DNA of 28,686 nucleotides from Paracoccaceae bacterium. Its GTDB lineage: Bacteria; Pseudomonadota; Alphaproteobacteria; Rhodobacterales; Rhodobacteraceae. The position numbers and the translations under genes were made by a program. The notes under the pieces were generated by a model. It ran no database searches. It was not told where the DNA came from and saw only the letters and a list, made by a program, of their open reading frames with translations. Location: contig JAHELH010000003.1 of the NCBI GenBank assembly GCA_024644285.1, forward strand, positions 1 through 28,686, written 5' to 3'. Position 1 is the first letter of the stretch, and each line of letters opens with the position of its first letter. Positions 1-8,850 of the stretch are shown piece after piece.

Positions 1-887
1 GAATACTTGGTGCCGAAATAGAAGATCTGCCCGACCTCGATCCCCCGCGCCTGCCGCCGCCGCGCCTCGGGCACGCGGTCATGAAACGCCGCCGCGTCGT
101 GGGTCTCGTCGGTTCGGGCGTAGCGCGAGGTGAATTCCTGCAGCACCGCGGCGCAGTCGTCGTGACTGTCGTAGTCGATCTGCCGGTCGCCGAAGCGCAG
201 GTCGGTCACCTCGCTGTCATAGAACACCTCGGACTCGCCGGTCTCGGCGAGCACCAGGAATTCGTGCGTGTCGTCGCCGCCGATGGGCCCTGAATCCGCC
301 CGCATCGGGATCGCCTGCAGTCCCATGCGCTCATAGGTGCGCAGGTAGGACACAAGATGGCGGTTGTAGGCGTGCAGCGCGTCCTCCTTGGTCAGGTCGA
401 AATTGTAGCCGTCCTTCATCAGGAATTCGCGGCCGCGCATAACGCCGAAGCGCGGGCGGATCTCGTCGCGGAACTTCCACTGGATGTGGTAGAGCGTCAG
501 CGGCAGCTCCTTGTAGCTGCCGACATGGGACCGGAAGATGTCGGTGATCAACTCTTCGTTGGTGGGGCCATACAGCATGTCGCGCTCATGCCGGTCCTTG
601 ATCCGCAGCATCTCGGGCCCATAGGCGTCGAACCGCCCGCTTTCGCGCCAAAGGTCCGCCGATTGCAGCGTCGGCATCAGCATCGGGATATGGCCCGCGC
701 GCTGCTGTTCCTCGTGCACGATCCGCTCGATGTTGCGCAGCACGCGGTAGCCCAAGGGCAGCCAGGAATAGATCCCGGCCGAGGCCTGCTTGATCATGCC
801 CGCGCGCAGCATCAGGCGGTGGCTGACGATCTGGGCGTCGGCGGGCGTTTCCTTGAGAACCGGCAGGAAATAGCGGGAGAGGCGCAT
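1..887 (-). CDS. proS: Prolyl-tRNA synthetase, N-terminal part (cut by window edge)
   Basis: Class II aminoacyl-tRNA synthetase that charges tRNA-Pro with proline in the cytoplasm. Reading from the ATG at 887-885, the protein begins MRLSRYFLPVLKETPADAQI and continues with RLMLRAGMIKQASAGIYSWL and LPLGYRVLRNIERIVHEEQ, a characteristic ProS N-terminus. The last visible residues, RGIEVGQIFYFGTKYS, are also typical of ProS. About 295 residues are in the window; the C-terminal part lies beyond position 1. Alphaproteobacterial ProS is commonly the short form without the editing insertion, and the spacing seen here fits that. It is divergent from the fasciclin gene, with about 170 bases between the two start codons. 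Nothing unusual is seen. The family call is firm; only the missing C-terminus is unknown. Confidence 0.96.
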   Translation of the reverse strand, partial: MRLSRYFLPVLKETPADAQIVSHRLMLRAGMIKQASAGIYSWLPLGYRVLRNIERIVHEEQQRAGHIPMLMPTLQSADLWRESGRFDAYGPEMLRIKDRHERDMLYGPTNEELITDIFRSHVGSYKELPLTLYHIQWKFRDEIRPRFGVMRGREFLMKDGYNFDLTKEDALHAYNRHLVSYLRTYERMGLQAIPMRADSGPIGGDDTHEFLVLAETGESEVFYDSEVTDLRFGDRQIDYDSHDDCAAVLQEFTSRYARTDETHDAAAFHDRVPEARRRQARGIEVGQIFYFGTKY

Positions 888-1058
888 CGTTTCAGGGCCT
901 TTGCGTGGACGGATCCGGATCGGTCTAGGGCAAGCGCACATGGCAAGCAAGCGATCACGTCCGATCACAGGGGCGTGAGCCCACAGGTCCGTCTGACGTG
1001 ACGCCGCGTAACGCAATTCACTTGCACGACGCATGACCGCAACCCGAAGGAACCATCA

Positions 1059-1574
1059 ATGAAGCTGATCAAACGCACGGCCCAGGCCGCTGCCTGCGCT
1101 CTCGCCCTGTCGGGCGCCGCCAATGCCGCAACCATCGTCGAAATCGCCGCCGGCGACGAGCGCTTTTCGACCCTGGTCGCCGCTGTTCAGGCCGCCGGCC
1201 TTGCCGAGACGCTTCAGGGCCCCGGACCCTTCACTGTCTACGCGCCGGTCAACGACGCATTCGCCGCGCTGCCCGAGGGCACCGTCGAGACGTTGCTGCA
1301 GCCCGAGAACCGGGACCAGCTGACCGCCGTGCTGCTTTACCATGTCGATGACCGCAGACTTCCGGCGGCAGGCATCCCGCGCGGCTCGAACTATTTCAAG
1401 CCGGTACTGGCAAGCGAACGCCTGTGCATCACCAAGGACGGATCGGGTGTCTCGATCGCCGACGGCACCGGCGAGACCGCCAACGTCATCATTGCCGACA
1501 TCCAGGCCGATAACGGCGTGATCCACGTGATCGACAAGGTGCTGCTGCCCGGCGCCCGTCCCGCCTGTCACTGA
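1059..1574 (+). CDS. Secreted fasciclin (FAS1) domain protein
   Basis: A 171-residue exported protein. Residues 1-23 form a signal peptide (basic MKLIKR, hydrophobic core, AANA cleavage region). The rest is a single FAS1 domain: the first conserved box is FTVYAPVNDAFAALP near residues 57-71, LLYHV follows, and the second box is VIHVIDKVLLP near the end. FAS1 domains are extracellular or periplasmic modules linked to adhesion or surface association; the partner here cannot be read. Two cysteines in the C-terminal part (LCITKD and PACH) could form a disulfide. The start is supported by GAAGGAA about 7 bases upstream of ATG 1059. It is transcribed alone: a strong terminator follows at 1628-1654. 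Family certain, role unknown. Confidence 0.9.
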   Translation: MKLIKRTAQAAACALALSGAANAATIVEIAAGDERFSTLVAAVQAAGLAETLQGPGPFTVYAPVNDAFAALPEGTVETLLQPENRDQLTAVLLYHVDDRRLPAAGIPRGSNYFKPVLASERLCITKDGSGVSIADGTGETANVIIADIQADNGVIHVIDKVLLPGARPACH

Positions 1575-1627
1575 CGGCTGATCGCGGCGCGTCTGCATCG
1601 GATGCGCGGCGATCTGCTCGACCACCT

Positions 1628-1654
1628 GGGCCGCCTTCGAGGCGGCCCTTTTTT
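1628..1654 (+). terminator. Rho-independent terminator after the fasciclin gene
   Basis: A perfect 9-bp GC-rich stem, GGGCCGCCT (1628-1636) against AGGCGGCCC (1640-1648), with a TCG loop (equivalently an 8-bp stem with a TTCGA loop), followed directly by six T residues (1649-1654). It lies 54 bases after the fasciclin stop and before the permease gene on the same strand, so it separates the two transcripts. Confidence 0.92.
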
Positions 1655-1724
1655 CATCTGCACGAAGGCTTGCAACCGGGCGCGCCTTGGGCGAGTCCTG
1701 TGACAAAGCCCGAAGGTTCGCAGC

Positions 1725-2789
1725 ATGACCCTGCCCGCAGATCGACAACTGAAATACTGGGGCATCGCCGCGGCGGTCCTGTTCCTGTTGCTCTGGGTGC
1801 TCGGCGACGTGATCCTGCCCTTCATTCTGGGCGCCGCCATCGCCTACCTCTTCGACCCGGTTGCCGACGCGCTGCAGCGCGTCGGGTTCAGCCGGGTCAT
1901 GGCCACGGTGACCATCACGGTGGGCTCGATCCTCGTATTTGTGGTGGTCGGCCTGCTGGTGATCCCAACGCTGGTGCAGCAGGCCGCAGGCCTGGTGGAC
2001 ACGGCGCCGCAGCTGTTCCAGCGGCTGCAGGCCTACCTGACCGAACGCTTTCCCGACCTGCTTGACACCGAAAGCACGCTGCGCAAATCCATCGTGTCGC
2101 TGGGCGAGACGATCCAGTCCAAGGGCGGGCAGCTTTTGAACACGGTGTTCGCCTCGTTCGCCGGGCTCGTCAATATCGCGGTCCTGTTCGTTCTGGTGCC
2201 GGTGGTGACGTTCTACCTGCTGCTCGACTGGGACCGGCTGATCGCGGAATTCGACGCGTTGCTGCCGCGCGACCATGCGCCGACGATCCGCCGGCTGGCG
2301 CGCGACATCGACCGAACGCTGGCCTCGTTCATCCGCGGGCAGGGCACGGTCTGCCTGATACTCGGCACCTATTACGCGGCGGCGCTGATGGTTGTCGGGC
2401 TGCAATTCGGGCTGGTCGTGGGCTTCGTGGCAGGCCTTTTGACATTCATCCCCTATGTCGGGGCGCTTGTCGGGGGCGTCATGGCGATCGGGTTGGCGCT
2501 GTTCCAGTTCTGGGGCGAATGGCTTTGGATTCTGCTGGTGGCCGCGATCTTTCAGCTGGGCCAGATGATCGAGGGCAACATCCTGACGCCAAAGCTGGTC
2601 GGCAGTTCGGTGGGGCTACACCCTGTGACGCTGATCTTCGCGCTCTCGGCCTTCGGCGCGCTATTCGGCTTTGTCGGGCTGCTGGTGGCGGTGCCGGTGG
2701 CGGCGGCCCTTGGGGTGCTGGTGCGCTTTGCGGTCGAGCAATACAAGAACAGCCGGCTGTATCGCGGCATCGACGACGATGACGTCTGA
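1725..2789 (+). CDS. AI-2E/PerM family inner-membrane permease
   Basis: A 354-residue polytopic membrane protein of the AI-2E transporter (PerM/TqsA, PF01594) family. Hydrophobic segments appear near residues 13-45 and 62-85. After a long, more polar stretch with heptad-like character (LVDTAPQLFQRLQAYLTERF) come further helices near 145-172, 208-265, 268-290 and 305-335. The family motif regions LTFIPYVGALVGG and EGNILTPKLVG are clear; the latter resembles the conserved P-KLVG signature. Family members export small molecules or ions; some move AI-2 or Na+/H+, and the substrate here cannot be inferred. The hdaA start follows within a few bases of its TGA, so permease, hdaA and ppk1 probably form one transcript starting after the upstream terminator. 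Confidence 0.9.
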   Translation: MTLPADRQLKYWGIAAAVLFLLLWVLGDVILPFILGAAIAYLFDPVADALQRVGFSRVMATVTITVGSILVFVVVGLLVIPTLVQQAAGLVDTAPQLFQRLQAYLTERFPDLLDTESTLRKSIVSLGETIQSKGGQLLNTVFASFAGLVNIAVLFVLVPVVTFYLLLDWDRLIAEFDALLPRDHAPTIRRLARDIDRTLASFIRGQGTVCLILGTYYAAALMVVGLQFGLVVGFVAGLLTFIPYVGALVGGVMAIGLALFQFWGEWLWILLVAAIFQLGQMIEGNILTPKLVGSSVGLHPVTLIFALSAFGALFGFVGLLVAVPVAAALGVLVRFAVEQYKNSRLYRGIDDDDV

Positions 2790-2793
2790 GGCC

Positions 2794-3468
2794 ATGGCGG
2801 AACAATTGACATTCGATCTGCCCCGGCAGCCGGCGTTGGGCCGCGGCGACTTCTTCGTCTCGCCGGGCAATGCGGCCGCGGTCGAGGCGATCCAGGGCTG
2901 GCACGACTGGCCGCAGGGCAAATTGGTGCTAATTGGGCCCGAGGGATCGGGCAAGACCCACCTGGCGCATGTCTGGGCCGCGCTGACCGGCGCACGCTTG
3001 ATCGCATCCGCGCTTCTGGCCGAAGCGGATGTCTCCGATCTGGCGCACACGCCGCTTGTGGTAGAAGACGCCGACCGCAGCGCCGGGGACGACGACGCCG
3101 AGGCCGCGCTGTTCCATCTGCACAACCTGGCGCTGGAGCGTGGGCTGCCGTTGCTGCTGACCGCGCGCGTGCCGCCGGCGCGCTGGCGGCTGGACCTGCC
3201 GGACCTGGCCAGCCGGATGCAGGGCAGCGCCATCGCGACGTTGGCCGCGCCGGACGATGCGCTGTTCTCGGCAGTGCTGGTCAAGCTGTTCGCCGACCGG
3301 CAGATCGCGGTTGATCCGAACCTCGTGGCCTGGCTGACGCGGCGGATCGACCGCTCGTTCGCCGAGGCCGGGCGCACCGTAGACGCGCTCGATCGTGCAG
3401 CGCTTAAGGAGGGCAAGCCGATCACCCGTTCATTTGCGGCGCGGGTTCTGGACAAGCTGGCCAATTGA
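2794..3468 (+). CDS. hdaA: HdaA/Hda-like DnaA-related replication regulator
   Basis: A 224-residue AAA+ protein homologous to the DnaA ATPase domain without the DNA-binding domain IV, the size of HdaA. With the beta clamp, Hda proteins stimulate ATP hydrolysis by DnaA and prevent re-initiation. Visible features: an N-terminal clamp-binding-type motif QLTFDLP (residues 4-10), Walker A GPEGSGKT (48-55), Walker B LVVEDAD (88-94), and a C-terminal lid region with RRIDRSFAEA. The start at ATG 2794 is chosen because it places the clamp motif at the N-terminus as in the family. An in-frame ATG at 2779, overlapping the permease stop, would add five residues. The stop TGA at 3466-3468 overlaps the possible TTG start of ppk1. 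Alphaproteobacterial HdaA is known to act on DnaA; that this protein does so is inferred from homology. Confidence 0.88.
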   Translation: MAEQLTFDLPRQPALGRGDFFVSPGNAAAVEAIQGWHDWPQGKLVLIGPEGSGKTHLAHVWAALTGARLIASALLAEADVSDLAHTPLVVEDADRSAGDDDAEAALFHLHNLALERGLPLLLTARVPPARWRLDLPDLASRMQGSAIATLAAPDDALFSAVLVKLFADRQIAVDPNLVAWLTRRIDRSFAEAGRTVDALDRAALKEGKPITRSFAARVLDKLAN

Positions 3469-5693
3469 CCGGAATATCCGACACTCTGCCCTTCGAGCGA
3501 GAGGATAAGCCGGTCGCGATGTCGCCAGCCAATTTTCTACAGGCCCCGTTCGCGGATCCGGTCAAGATGCCGGGATTTGATTTCCAAGGGCCAGAGCGGT
3601 TTCACAACCGCGAACTCAGCTGGCTGGGGTTCAACTGGCGGGTGCTGGAAGAGGCCGAGAACCCGCGTGTGCCCTTGCTGGAAAGGCTGCGGTTTCTGTC
3701 GATCAGCGCGACAAATCTGGACGAATTCTACACCGTCCGGGTCGCGGGCCTGCGCGAGCTGGCACATGCCGGGAATACCACACCGGCGATTGACGGCCTG
3801 ACCCCGGCCGAACAGCTCGTCCTGATCAGCACCGAGGCGCGTCGGTTGATGGAGCATCAGCAGGTCGTCTGGGATCGGCTGCGCGCGGAGATGGAAGACG
3901 AAGGCATCTGCCTATTGACCCACGACAATCTGACCGAGCCCGACAAGGCCTATCTTCTGGACGTGTTTCTGAACGAGGTCTTTCCGGTGCTGTCGCCGCT
4001 GGCCATCGACCCCGCGCATCCGTTCCCTTTCATCCCCAATACCGGATTTGCGCTGGCGCTGCAGCTGGAACGCGGGGCCGACAGGCGCAAGCTGCAGGCC
4101 CTGCTTCCGATCCCGCAGCAGATCGCCCGGTTCGTGCAACTCGGCAGCAAGGACGGCAATTTGCGGTTTCTTCCGCTGGAAGAGCTGCTGCTGCTGCATG
4201 TGGGAGACCTGTTTCCCGGCTACCTGACCGCGGGGCACTGCGCCTTCCGCGTGCTGCGGGACAGCGACCTGGAGGTCGAGGATGAGGCCGAGGACCTGGT
4301 GCGCGAATTCGAGGTGGCGCTGAAGCGGCGCCGGCGCGGCGAGGTGATCCGGCTCAAGCTGTCCTCGGACGCGCCGTCCGCGCTGCGCAGGGTCATCATG
4401 CAGGAGCTGCATGTCAGCGAGATCGACGTGATCGAGCTGGCGGGGCTGATCGGCATGTCGGATCTGAAGGAGCTGGTGCTGGACAGCCGGCCCGACCTGC
4501 TGTGGCCTTCGTTCACGCCCCGCGTGCCCGAGCGCGTGCAGGACCACGAGGGCGACATGTTCGCGGCCATCGCGCAGAAGGACATGCTGCTGCACCACCC
4601 CTACGAGACCTTCGACATGGTGGTCCGGTTCCTGCATCAGGCGGCGAACGATCCCGACGTGCTGGCGATCAAGCAGACGCTTTACCGCACCTCGAACGAA
4701 AGCCCCATCGTCGAGGCGCTGTGCGAGGCCGCCGAAGAGGGCAAGTCGGTCACCGCGCTGGTCGAGCTGAAGGCGCGGTTCGACGAGGCCGCGAACATCC
4801 GGCAGAGCCGCCGGCTGGAACGCGCCGGCGCGCATGTGGTCTACGGGTTCATCAACTACAAGACCCATGCCAAGATCAGTACCGTGGTCCGGCGCGAGAA
4901 CGGCAAGCTGGTGACCTATACGCATTTCGGCACTGGCAATTATCACCCGATCACCGCGCGCATCTATACGGACCTGTCGCTGTTCACCTGCGACGCGGCG
5001 CTGGGGCGGGACGCGACCAAGGTGTTCAACTACGTCTCCGGCTATGCCCCACCCGAGCCGCTGGAGAGCCTGGCTATTTCTCCGCTCAAACTGAAGTCGA
5101 CCCTGCTGGAACGGATCGAGGCGGAAGGCGACTATGCCGAGGCCGGCAAGCCCGCCGAGATCTGGGCCAAGATGAACTCGATCGTCGAACGCGACGTGAT
5201 CGACGCGCTCTACCGCGCCAGCCAGCGCGGCGTGAAGATCAACCTTGTCGTGCGCGGCATCTGCGGGCTCAGGCCCGGCATCGAGGGGCTGAGCGAGAAC
5301 ATCCGGGTCAAGTCGATCATCGGGCGGTTCCTGGAACACAGCCGCATCGTCTGCTTCGGCAACGGCCATGGCCTGCCGGCGAAAAAGGCCAAGGTCTACA
5401 TATCCTCGGCCGACTGGATGGACCGCAACCTCAACCGCCGTGTCGAGACGCTGGTCGAGATAAAGAACGCCACCGTCAAGGCGCAGATCGTCAGCCAGAT
5501 CATGGCCGCCAACCTCGCCGACGAGGCACAAAGCTGGATCATGGCACCGGACGGCAGCTTCAGCCGCGCCGACCTGAGCGGTATTGAACACCCGTTCAAT
5601 TGCCACCGGTTCTTCATGGAGAACCCGTCGCTGTCGGGCCGCGGATCGGCCGGCGCGGCGGACGTACCGGAATTGACGCATACCCGCGACTGA
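3465..5693 (+). CDS. ppk1: Polyphosphate kinase 1
   Basis: Makes inorganic polyphosphate from ATP, reversibly, through a phosphohistidine intermediate. The four-domain PPK1 layout is complete: N domain starting at FHNRELSWLGFNWRVLEEA, middle domain, then C1 and C2. The two conserved histidines are visible as KTHAK (His468 in this numbering, the likely phosphorylated residue) and EHSRIVCF (His625). Their spacing of 157 residues equals that in the E. coli enzyme. C1 also carries FGTGNYHPITARIYTD. Length is 742 residues from the TTG at 3465, which overlaps the hdaA stop as TTGA and suggests translational coupling. An ATG at 3519 (MSPANFLQAPF) would give 724 residues, also a normal length, so the start is unresolved. 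The ppx gene lies about 1.2 kb downstream on the same strand. Confidence 0.96.
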   Translation: MTGISDTLPFEREDKPVAMSPANFLQAPFADPVKMPGFDFQGPERFHNRELSWLGFNWRVLEEAENPRVPLLERLRFLSISATNLDEFYTVRVAGLRELAHAGNTTPAIDGLTPAEQLVLISTEARRLMEHQQVVWDRLRAEMEDEGICLLTHDNLTEPDKAYLLDVFLNEVFPVLSPLAIDPAHPFPFIPNTGFALALQLERGADRRKLQALLPIPQQIARFVQLGSKDGNLRFLPLEELLLLHVGDLFPGYLTAGHCAFRVLRDSDLEVEDEAEDLVREFEVALKRRRRGEVIRLKLSSDAPSALRRVIMQELHVSEIDVIELAGLIGMSDLKELVLDSRPDLLWPSFTPRVPERVQDHEGDMFAAIAQKDMLLHHPYETFDMVVRFLHQAANDPDVLAIKQTLYRTSNESPIVEALCEAAEEGKSVTALVELKARFDEAANIRQSRRLERAGAHVVYGFINYKTHAKISTVVRRENGKLVTYTHFGTGNYHPITARIYTDLSLFTCDAALGRDATKVFNYVSGYAPPEPLESLAISPLKLKSTLLERIEAEGDYAEAGKPAEIWAKMNSIVERDVIDALYRASQRGVKINLVVRGICGLRPGIEGLSENIRVKSIIGRFLEHSRIVCFGNGHGLPAKKAKVYISSADWMDRNLNRRVETLVEIKNATVKAQIVSQIMAANLADEAQSWIMAPDGSFSRADLSGIEHPFNCHRFFMENPSLSGRGSAGAADVPELTHTRD

Positions 5694-5703
5694 CGCCCGC
5701 GCT

Positions 5704-6792
5704 TCAAAGAAGCCAGGGCAGCGGGTGCACCTGGCTGAGGGGCCCCAGGGGAAGGCACAGGATCGCGGTGCCGGCGATTTGCCAGCGGTTCAGGCGCGGC
5801 ATCCGAATGCCACCTAGCCGGGTCATGACCCCGAACCCCGTGACTGCCACAAAGAACCCCAGCCCGACCCAGCGCGCGTGATCGACCCCCAGGACGTTCA
5901 GCGCAAGTGGCGACAGCATGGCGAGGAATACCCAGTCAAAGCGCCCCTGGTTGGCGCGCCAGACGCTGAAGATCAGCGTCAGGATCGCCAGCCAGTACCG
6001 GGTCACGGCGATGATCTGGCTGATCGTATAGCTGTGGGAATACTGGATCAAGTCGCGCCCCCAGACCCGATGGCCGACCCCGTACGGAATGGTGTTCGCC
6101 GCCAGTTGGTTGTTGCCCCACAGCAGGACCGCCAGCATGACCGGCGCGGACGGCAGGGCAATCAGCGCGGGTCGGCGCAGGCCGCGCGCGGGTGCGGCAT
6201 GCCAGCTGACCGCCAGGATCAGCGGCAGGGCGAAGACGGCAAAGGCCTCGTGCAGCAGGATCGCGACGGGACAGATCAGCGCCGCGGCGATCCAGCGGCC
6301 GCGCGACAGGCAGGCAAGTGCCGCAAGCATCAACAGCAGGCCGAAGTGATCGAGGCTGCCATGCTCTGCCGTGATATGCAGAATGCCGGCGGAGCCGATG
6401 GCGATGGCGGTGCGTATCAGATGGGTTGCGGCCGGTCCCGGGTTGTCCCTGTGGGGCAGGAGAACTTGCGTCAGGACGGCCACGACGGCCAGAAGGCAAA
6501 GGCTCGTGATTACCATGACCCCCAGCACCCATAGCTGCGGATCGCCCACCGATTGCAACAGAGGCCGCAGGAGCGTGCCCAGAACCCCGCGTTTCAGAAA
6601 ACCGTGGTCGATGTAATTGGCGAAGTAAAAGGTCGCCGACCATTCGCGCCCGGTTTAAAGACGATCCGGGAAAACGATCATGCTGCCGACACGCTCGACC
6701 ACCACGACGGCGAAGCCGGCCGCGCAGAACCACAGAAAATGGCGGGAGATGAACGAAAGCAGCGCCGCTATCACGGGAAATCCCAAGCGCAT
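5704..6792 (-). pseudogene. Polytopic membrane protein gene interrupted by an in-frame TAA
   Basis: An open frame of 363 codons from ATG 6792-6790 to the stop at 5706-5704, broken once by TAA at 6657-6655 (codon 46). The ATG has a good upstream purine tract (GAAAGGG, 9 bases away). Codons 1-45 encode a basic start and one membrane helix (FLWFCAAGFAVVVVERVG). Immediately after the TAA, in the same frame, comes TGREWSATFYFANYID and then HGFLKRGVLGTLLRPLLQ, with GC-rich third positions, so both sides look coding. The remainder holds about eight membrane helices and an HEAFAVFALPLILA segment, a style seen in polysaccharide polymerase-like or glycan-related membrane proteins. No family is recognised with certainty. 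If it is not a pseudogene, the largest intact product starts at TTG 6558 (284 residues) and lacks the first helix. It converges on ppk1 with a 10-base gap. Confidence 0.6.
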
Positions 6793-6933
6793 GGACAGGT
6801 GCCCTTTCAATGCCGGTTCGCGCCGCCTGTGACAACCCGGCGCAAATGCCTCGCGGGCGATTGACCTGAGAGGATTGATTTTGCAGGGTCGGCGCAGACC
6901 GGACCTATGGCCAGGGCAGAGGGACAGGCGCGC

Positions 6934-8517
6934 ATGGACGGCAAAAAGGACCCGTCAAAGGGGGACTTCGGGCCGTTCGGACGTCCGCTATTCGAGGATC
7001 CGGCGGCGCGCGCCCTCAGCCGGGTGGGCGTGGTCGATGTCGGCTCGAACTCGGTTCGCCTGGTGGTGTTCGACGGCGCAGCGCGCAGCCCTGCCTATTT
7101 CTACAACGAAAAGGTGATGGCCGGCCTCGGCGCCGGCGTGGCCGAGACCGGGCGGCTGAACCCCGGGGGCAGGCTTCGGGCCCTGTCAGCGCTGCGGCGC
7201 TTCCAGATGCTGGCGGACCGCATGGAACTGGCTCCCTTGACCGCCGTGGCCACCGCCGCGGTGCGCGAGGCGGAGGACGGGCCGGATTTCATCGATCAGG
7301 TGATGCGCGAGACCGGGCTGAAGCTTTGGGTCATCCCCGGCGAGGAAGAGGCGCGCCTGTCGGCGCAGGGCGTTCTGCTGGGCTGGCCCGATGCCAGCGG
7401 CATGGTCTGCGATATCGGCGGTTCCTCGATGGAGTTGGCCGAACTGACCCGGGGCGAAGTCGGCACTTGCGTGACATCGCCCTTGGGGCCGCAGCGGCTG
7501 CAGTCGATCCGGGGCCGCAAGACGCGGCGAAAGCACATCCGGTCGGTGATCGAGGGCCTGGTGGGCCGGATGCACGGCCACCAGGACCGTCTGTACCTCG
7601 TCGGTGGATCGTGGCGCGCCATCGCGCGGCTCGACATGGAACGTCGCGGCTATCCGCTGCATGTGCTTCACGAATACCGGATGACTCCCAAGGCGGTGAT
7701 GGCGACGGTTGCCTGGATCGCGGAGAACAATCTGGACGAGGTCAGGCTGCGCACCGGCACGTCAGAGGCGCGGATGGCGCTCGTGCCGCTTGCCAGCGAG
7801 GTGCTGCAGCAACTTGTCAGGGTCCTGCGGCCGCGCGAAATCGCGGTGTCCAGCTACGGCATCCGCGAGGGCATGCTTTACGAGCAGATGCCGCCCCTGA
7901 TGCAACGCCTCGACCCCTTGATCGAGGCCTGCCGGTTCGCCGAAGCCAAGGATGCCCGCCAGCCGGGCTTCGGCGAGGTCATGCACAGGTTTCTCAGCCC
8001 GCTGTTTCGCGGCGTTCACCCCGGCCGGGCGCGCAGCATCAAGGCCGCCTGCCTGCTGCACGATGTCGCCTGGCGAGGGCATCCAGACTACCGGCACGAA
8101 GTCTGCTTTGACTACGTCACGCGGGCCAACCTGGGCGGCCTGACCCACCCCGCGAGGGTCTTCGTCGGCACGGCCCTCTTTCACCGTTACAAGAACACCC
8201 GCGACGACACGCGGTTCGCCGATTTGTTCGACCTGCTTTCGGAAAGGGACCTGTTGCAGGCCGAGGTTCTGGGCAAGGCGATGCGGTTTGCCGCGATGAT
8301 GGCGGCGACGGATGCCGACCTGATGGGCCGTCTGGACTGGCATCCGAAGAAAAGGACGCTCGCGCTTTACCTGCCTAAGGCAGCCGAGGGTCTGTTCGGA
8401 GAGGTGGCACAAGCGCGGTTCACCGCCCTCGCGGCGGCGCTTCAGGCCCAAACCATGGTCAAGCGCCTGCGAAAGAATGCAGGCGCGTCGTTAGGCGGCA
8501 CGAAACTGCCTGCCTAA
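6934..8517 (+). CDS. ppx: Exopolyphosphatase (Ppx/GppA family)
   Basis: Degrades polyphosphate from the chain end, releasing orthophosphate; related GppA enzymes hydrolyse pppGpp. The actin-like ATPase-fold motifs are clear: phosphate-binding GVVDVGSNSVRLVVF near the N-terminus, AVATAAVREAEDG, GEEEARLSAQG, and the second phosphate loop VCDIGGSSMELAE. The C-terminal half carries an HD-like region (AACLLHDVAWRGHPDYRHE), as in long Ppx proteins. I start it at ATG 6934 because GAGGGA lies 9 bases upstream. An in-frame ATG at 6907 would add nine residues but has no ribosome site; from 6934 the length is 527 residues. It is divergent from the broken membrane protein gene. The last codons contain a perfect 8-bp inverted repeat (8463-8470 with 8479-8486). 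The stop overlaps the convergent gene at 8514. Confidence 0.93.
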   Translation: MDGKKDPSKGDFGPFGRPLFEDPAARALSRVGVVDVGSNSVRLVVFDGAARSPAYFYNEKVMAGLGAGVAETGRLNPGGRLRALSALRRFQMLADRMELAPLTAVATAAVREAEDGPDFIDQVMRETGLKLWVIPGEEEARLSAQGVLLGWPDASGMVCDIGGSSMELAELTRGEVGTCVTSPLGPQRLQSIRGRKTRRKHIRSVIEGLVGRMHGHQDRLYLVGGSWRAIARLDMERRGYPLHVLHEYRMTPKAVMATVAWIAENNLDEVRLRTGTSEARMALVPLASEVLQQLVRVLRPREIAVSSYGIREGMLYEQMPPLMQRLDPLIEACRFAEAKDARQPGFGEVMHRFLSPLFRGVHPGRARSIKAACLLHDVAWRGHPDYRHEVCFDYVTRANLGGLTHPARVFVGTALFHRYKNTRDDTRFADLFDLLSERDLLQAEVLGKAMRFAAMMAATDADLMGRLDWHPKKRTLALYLPKAAEGLFGEVAQARFTALAAALQAQTMVKRLRKNAGASLGGTKLPA

Positions 8518-8813
8518 AGCTCGACCTCGCCGTCCTCGCCCAGTTCTGGCTCGACCTGCAGCGGCACCTTGCGGCGGATGATGATATCGCCGTTCGGCAG
8601 CACTTCGGGCGGGTGATAGGCATTGATGTCCTGGAGTGCGCCTTCCAGTTCGCGCAGCGCGGGCTCGATCTCACCCATCAGCCCGCGCAGCAGAAGACGG
8701 GTGCCCTCGGACAGCAAATCCAGGCCTTCGCCGACATCGCCCTGGCCCTCTTGAGCGGGCGCGGCCGGCGCGGCGAGAACGAGGCAGAGTGCAATTGCTG
8801 ACAATCGTTTCAT
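8514..8813 (-). CDS. Small exported protein of unknown function
   Basis: A 99-residue protein with a clear signal peptide (MKRLSAIALCLVLAAPAAPA, then AQEG), so it is probably periplasmic. The mature part is acidic: an amphipathic stretch LLSEGTRLLLRGLMGEIEPALRELEGALQ, then INAYHPPEVLPNGDIIIRRK, then an acidic tail ending EDGEVEL. I do not recognise a named domain. Similar short exported proteins occur in Rhodobacterales as hypothetical proteins. The stop codon overlaps that of ppx tail to tail by four bases. No strong ribosome site precedes ATG 8813. The coding call is supported by the signal peptide and uniform codon use; function cannot be stated. Confidence 0.75.
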   Translation of the reverse strand: MKRLSAIALCLVLAAPAAPAQEGQGDVGEGLDLLSEGTRLLLRGLMGEIEPALRELEGALQDINAYHPPEVLPNGDIIIRRKVPLQVEPELGEDGEVEL

Positions 8814-8850
8814 GTCGCCAATATAGGCAGGGAGCGCGCGGAATTTAAGA

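Noticed and set aside
3912..5681. Long minus-strand open frame opposite ppk1
   Set aside because: Antisense shadow; ppk1 motifs are complete on the plus strand.
8463..8486. Perfect 8-bp inverted repeat in the last codons of ppx
   Set aside because: No T run and located inside coding sequence; too little to call a terminator.
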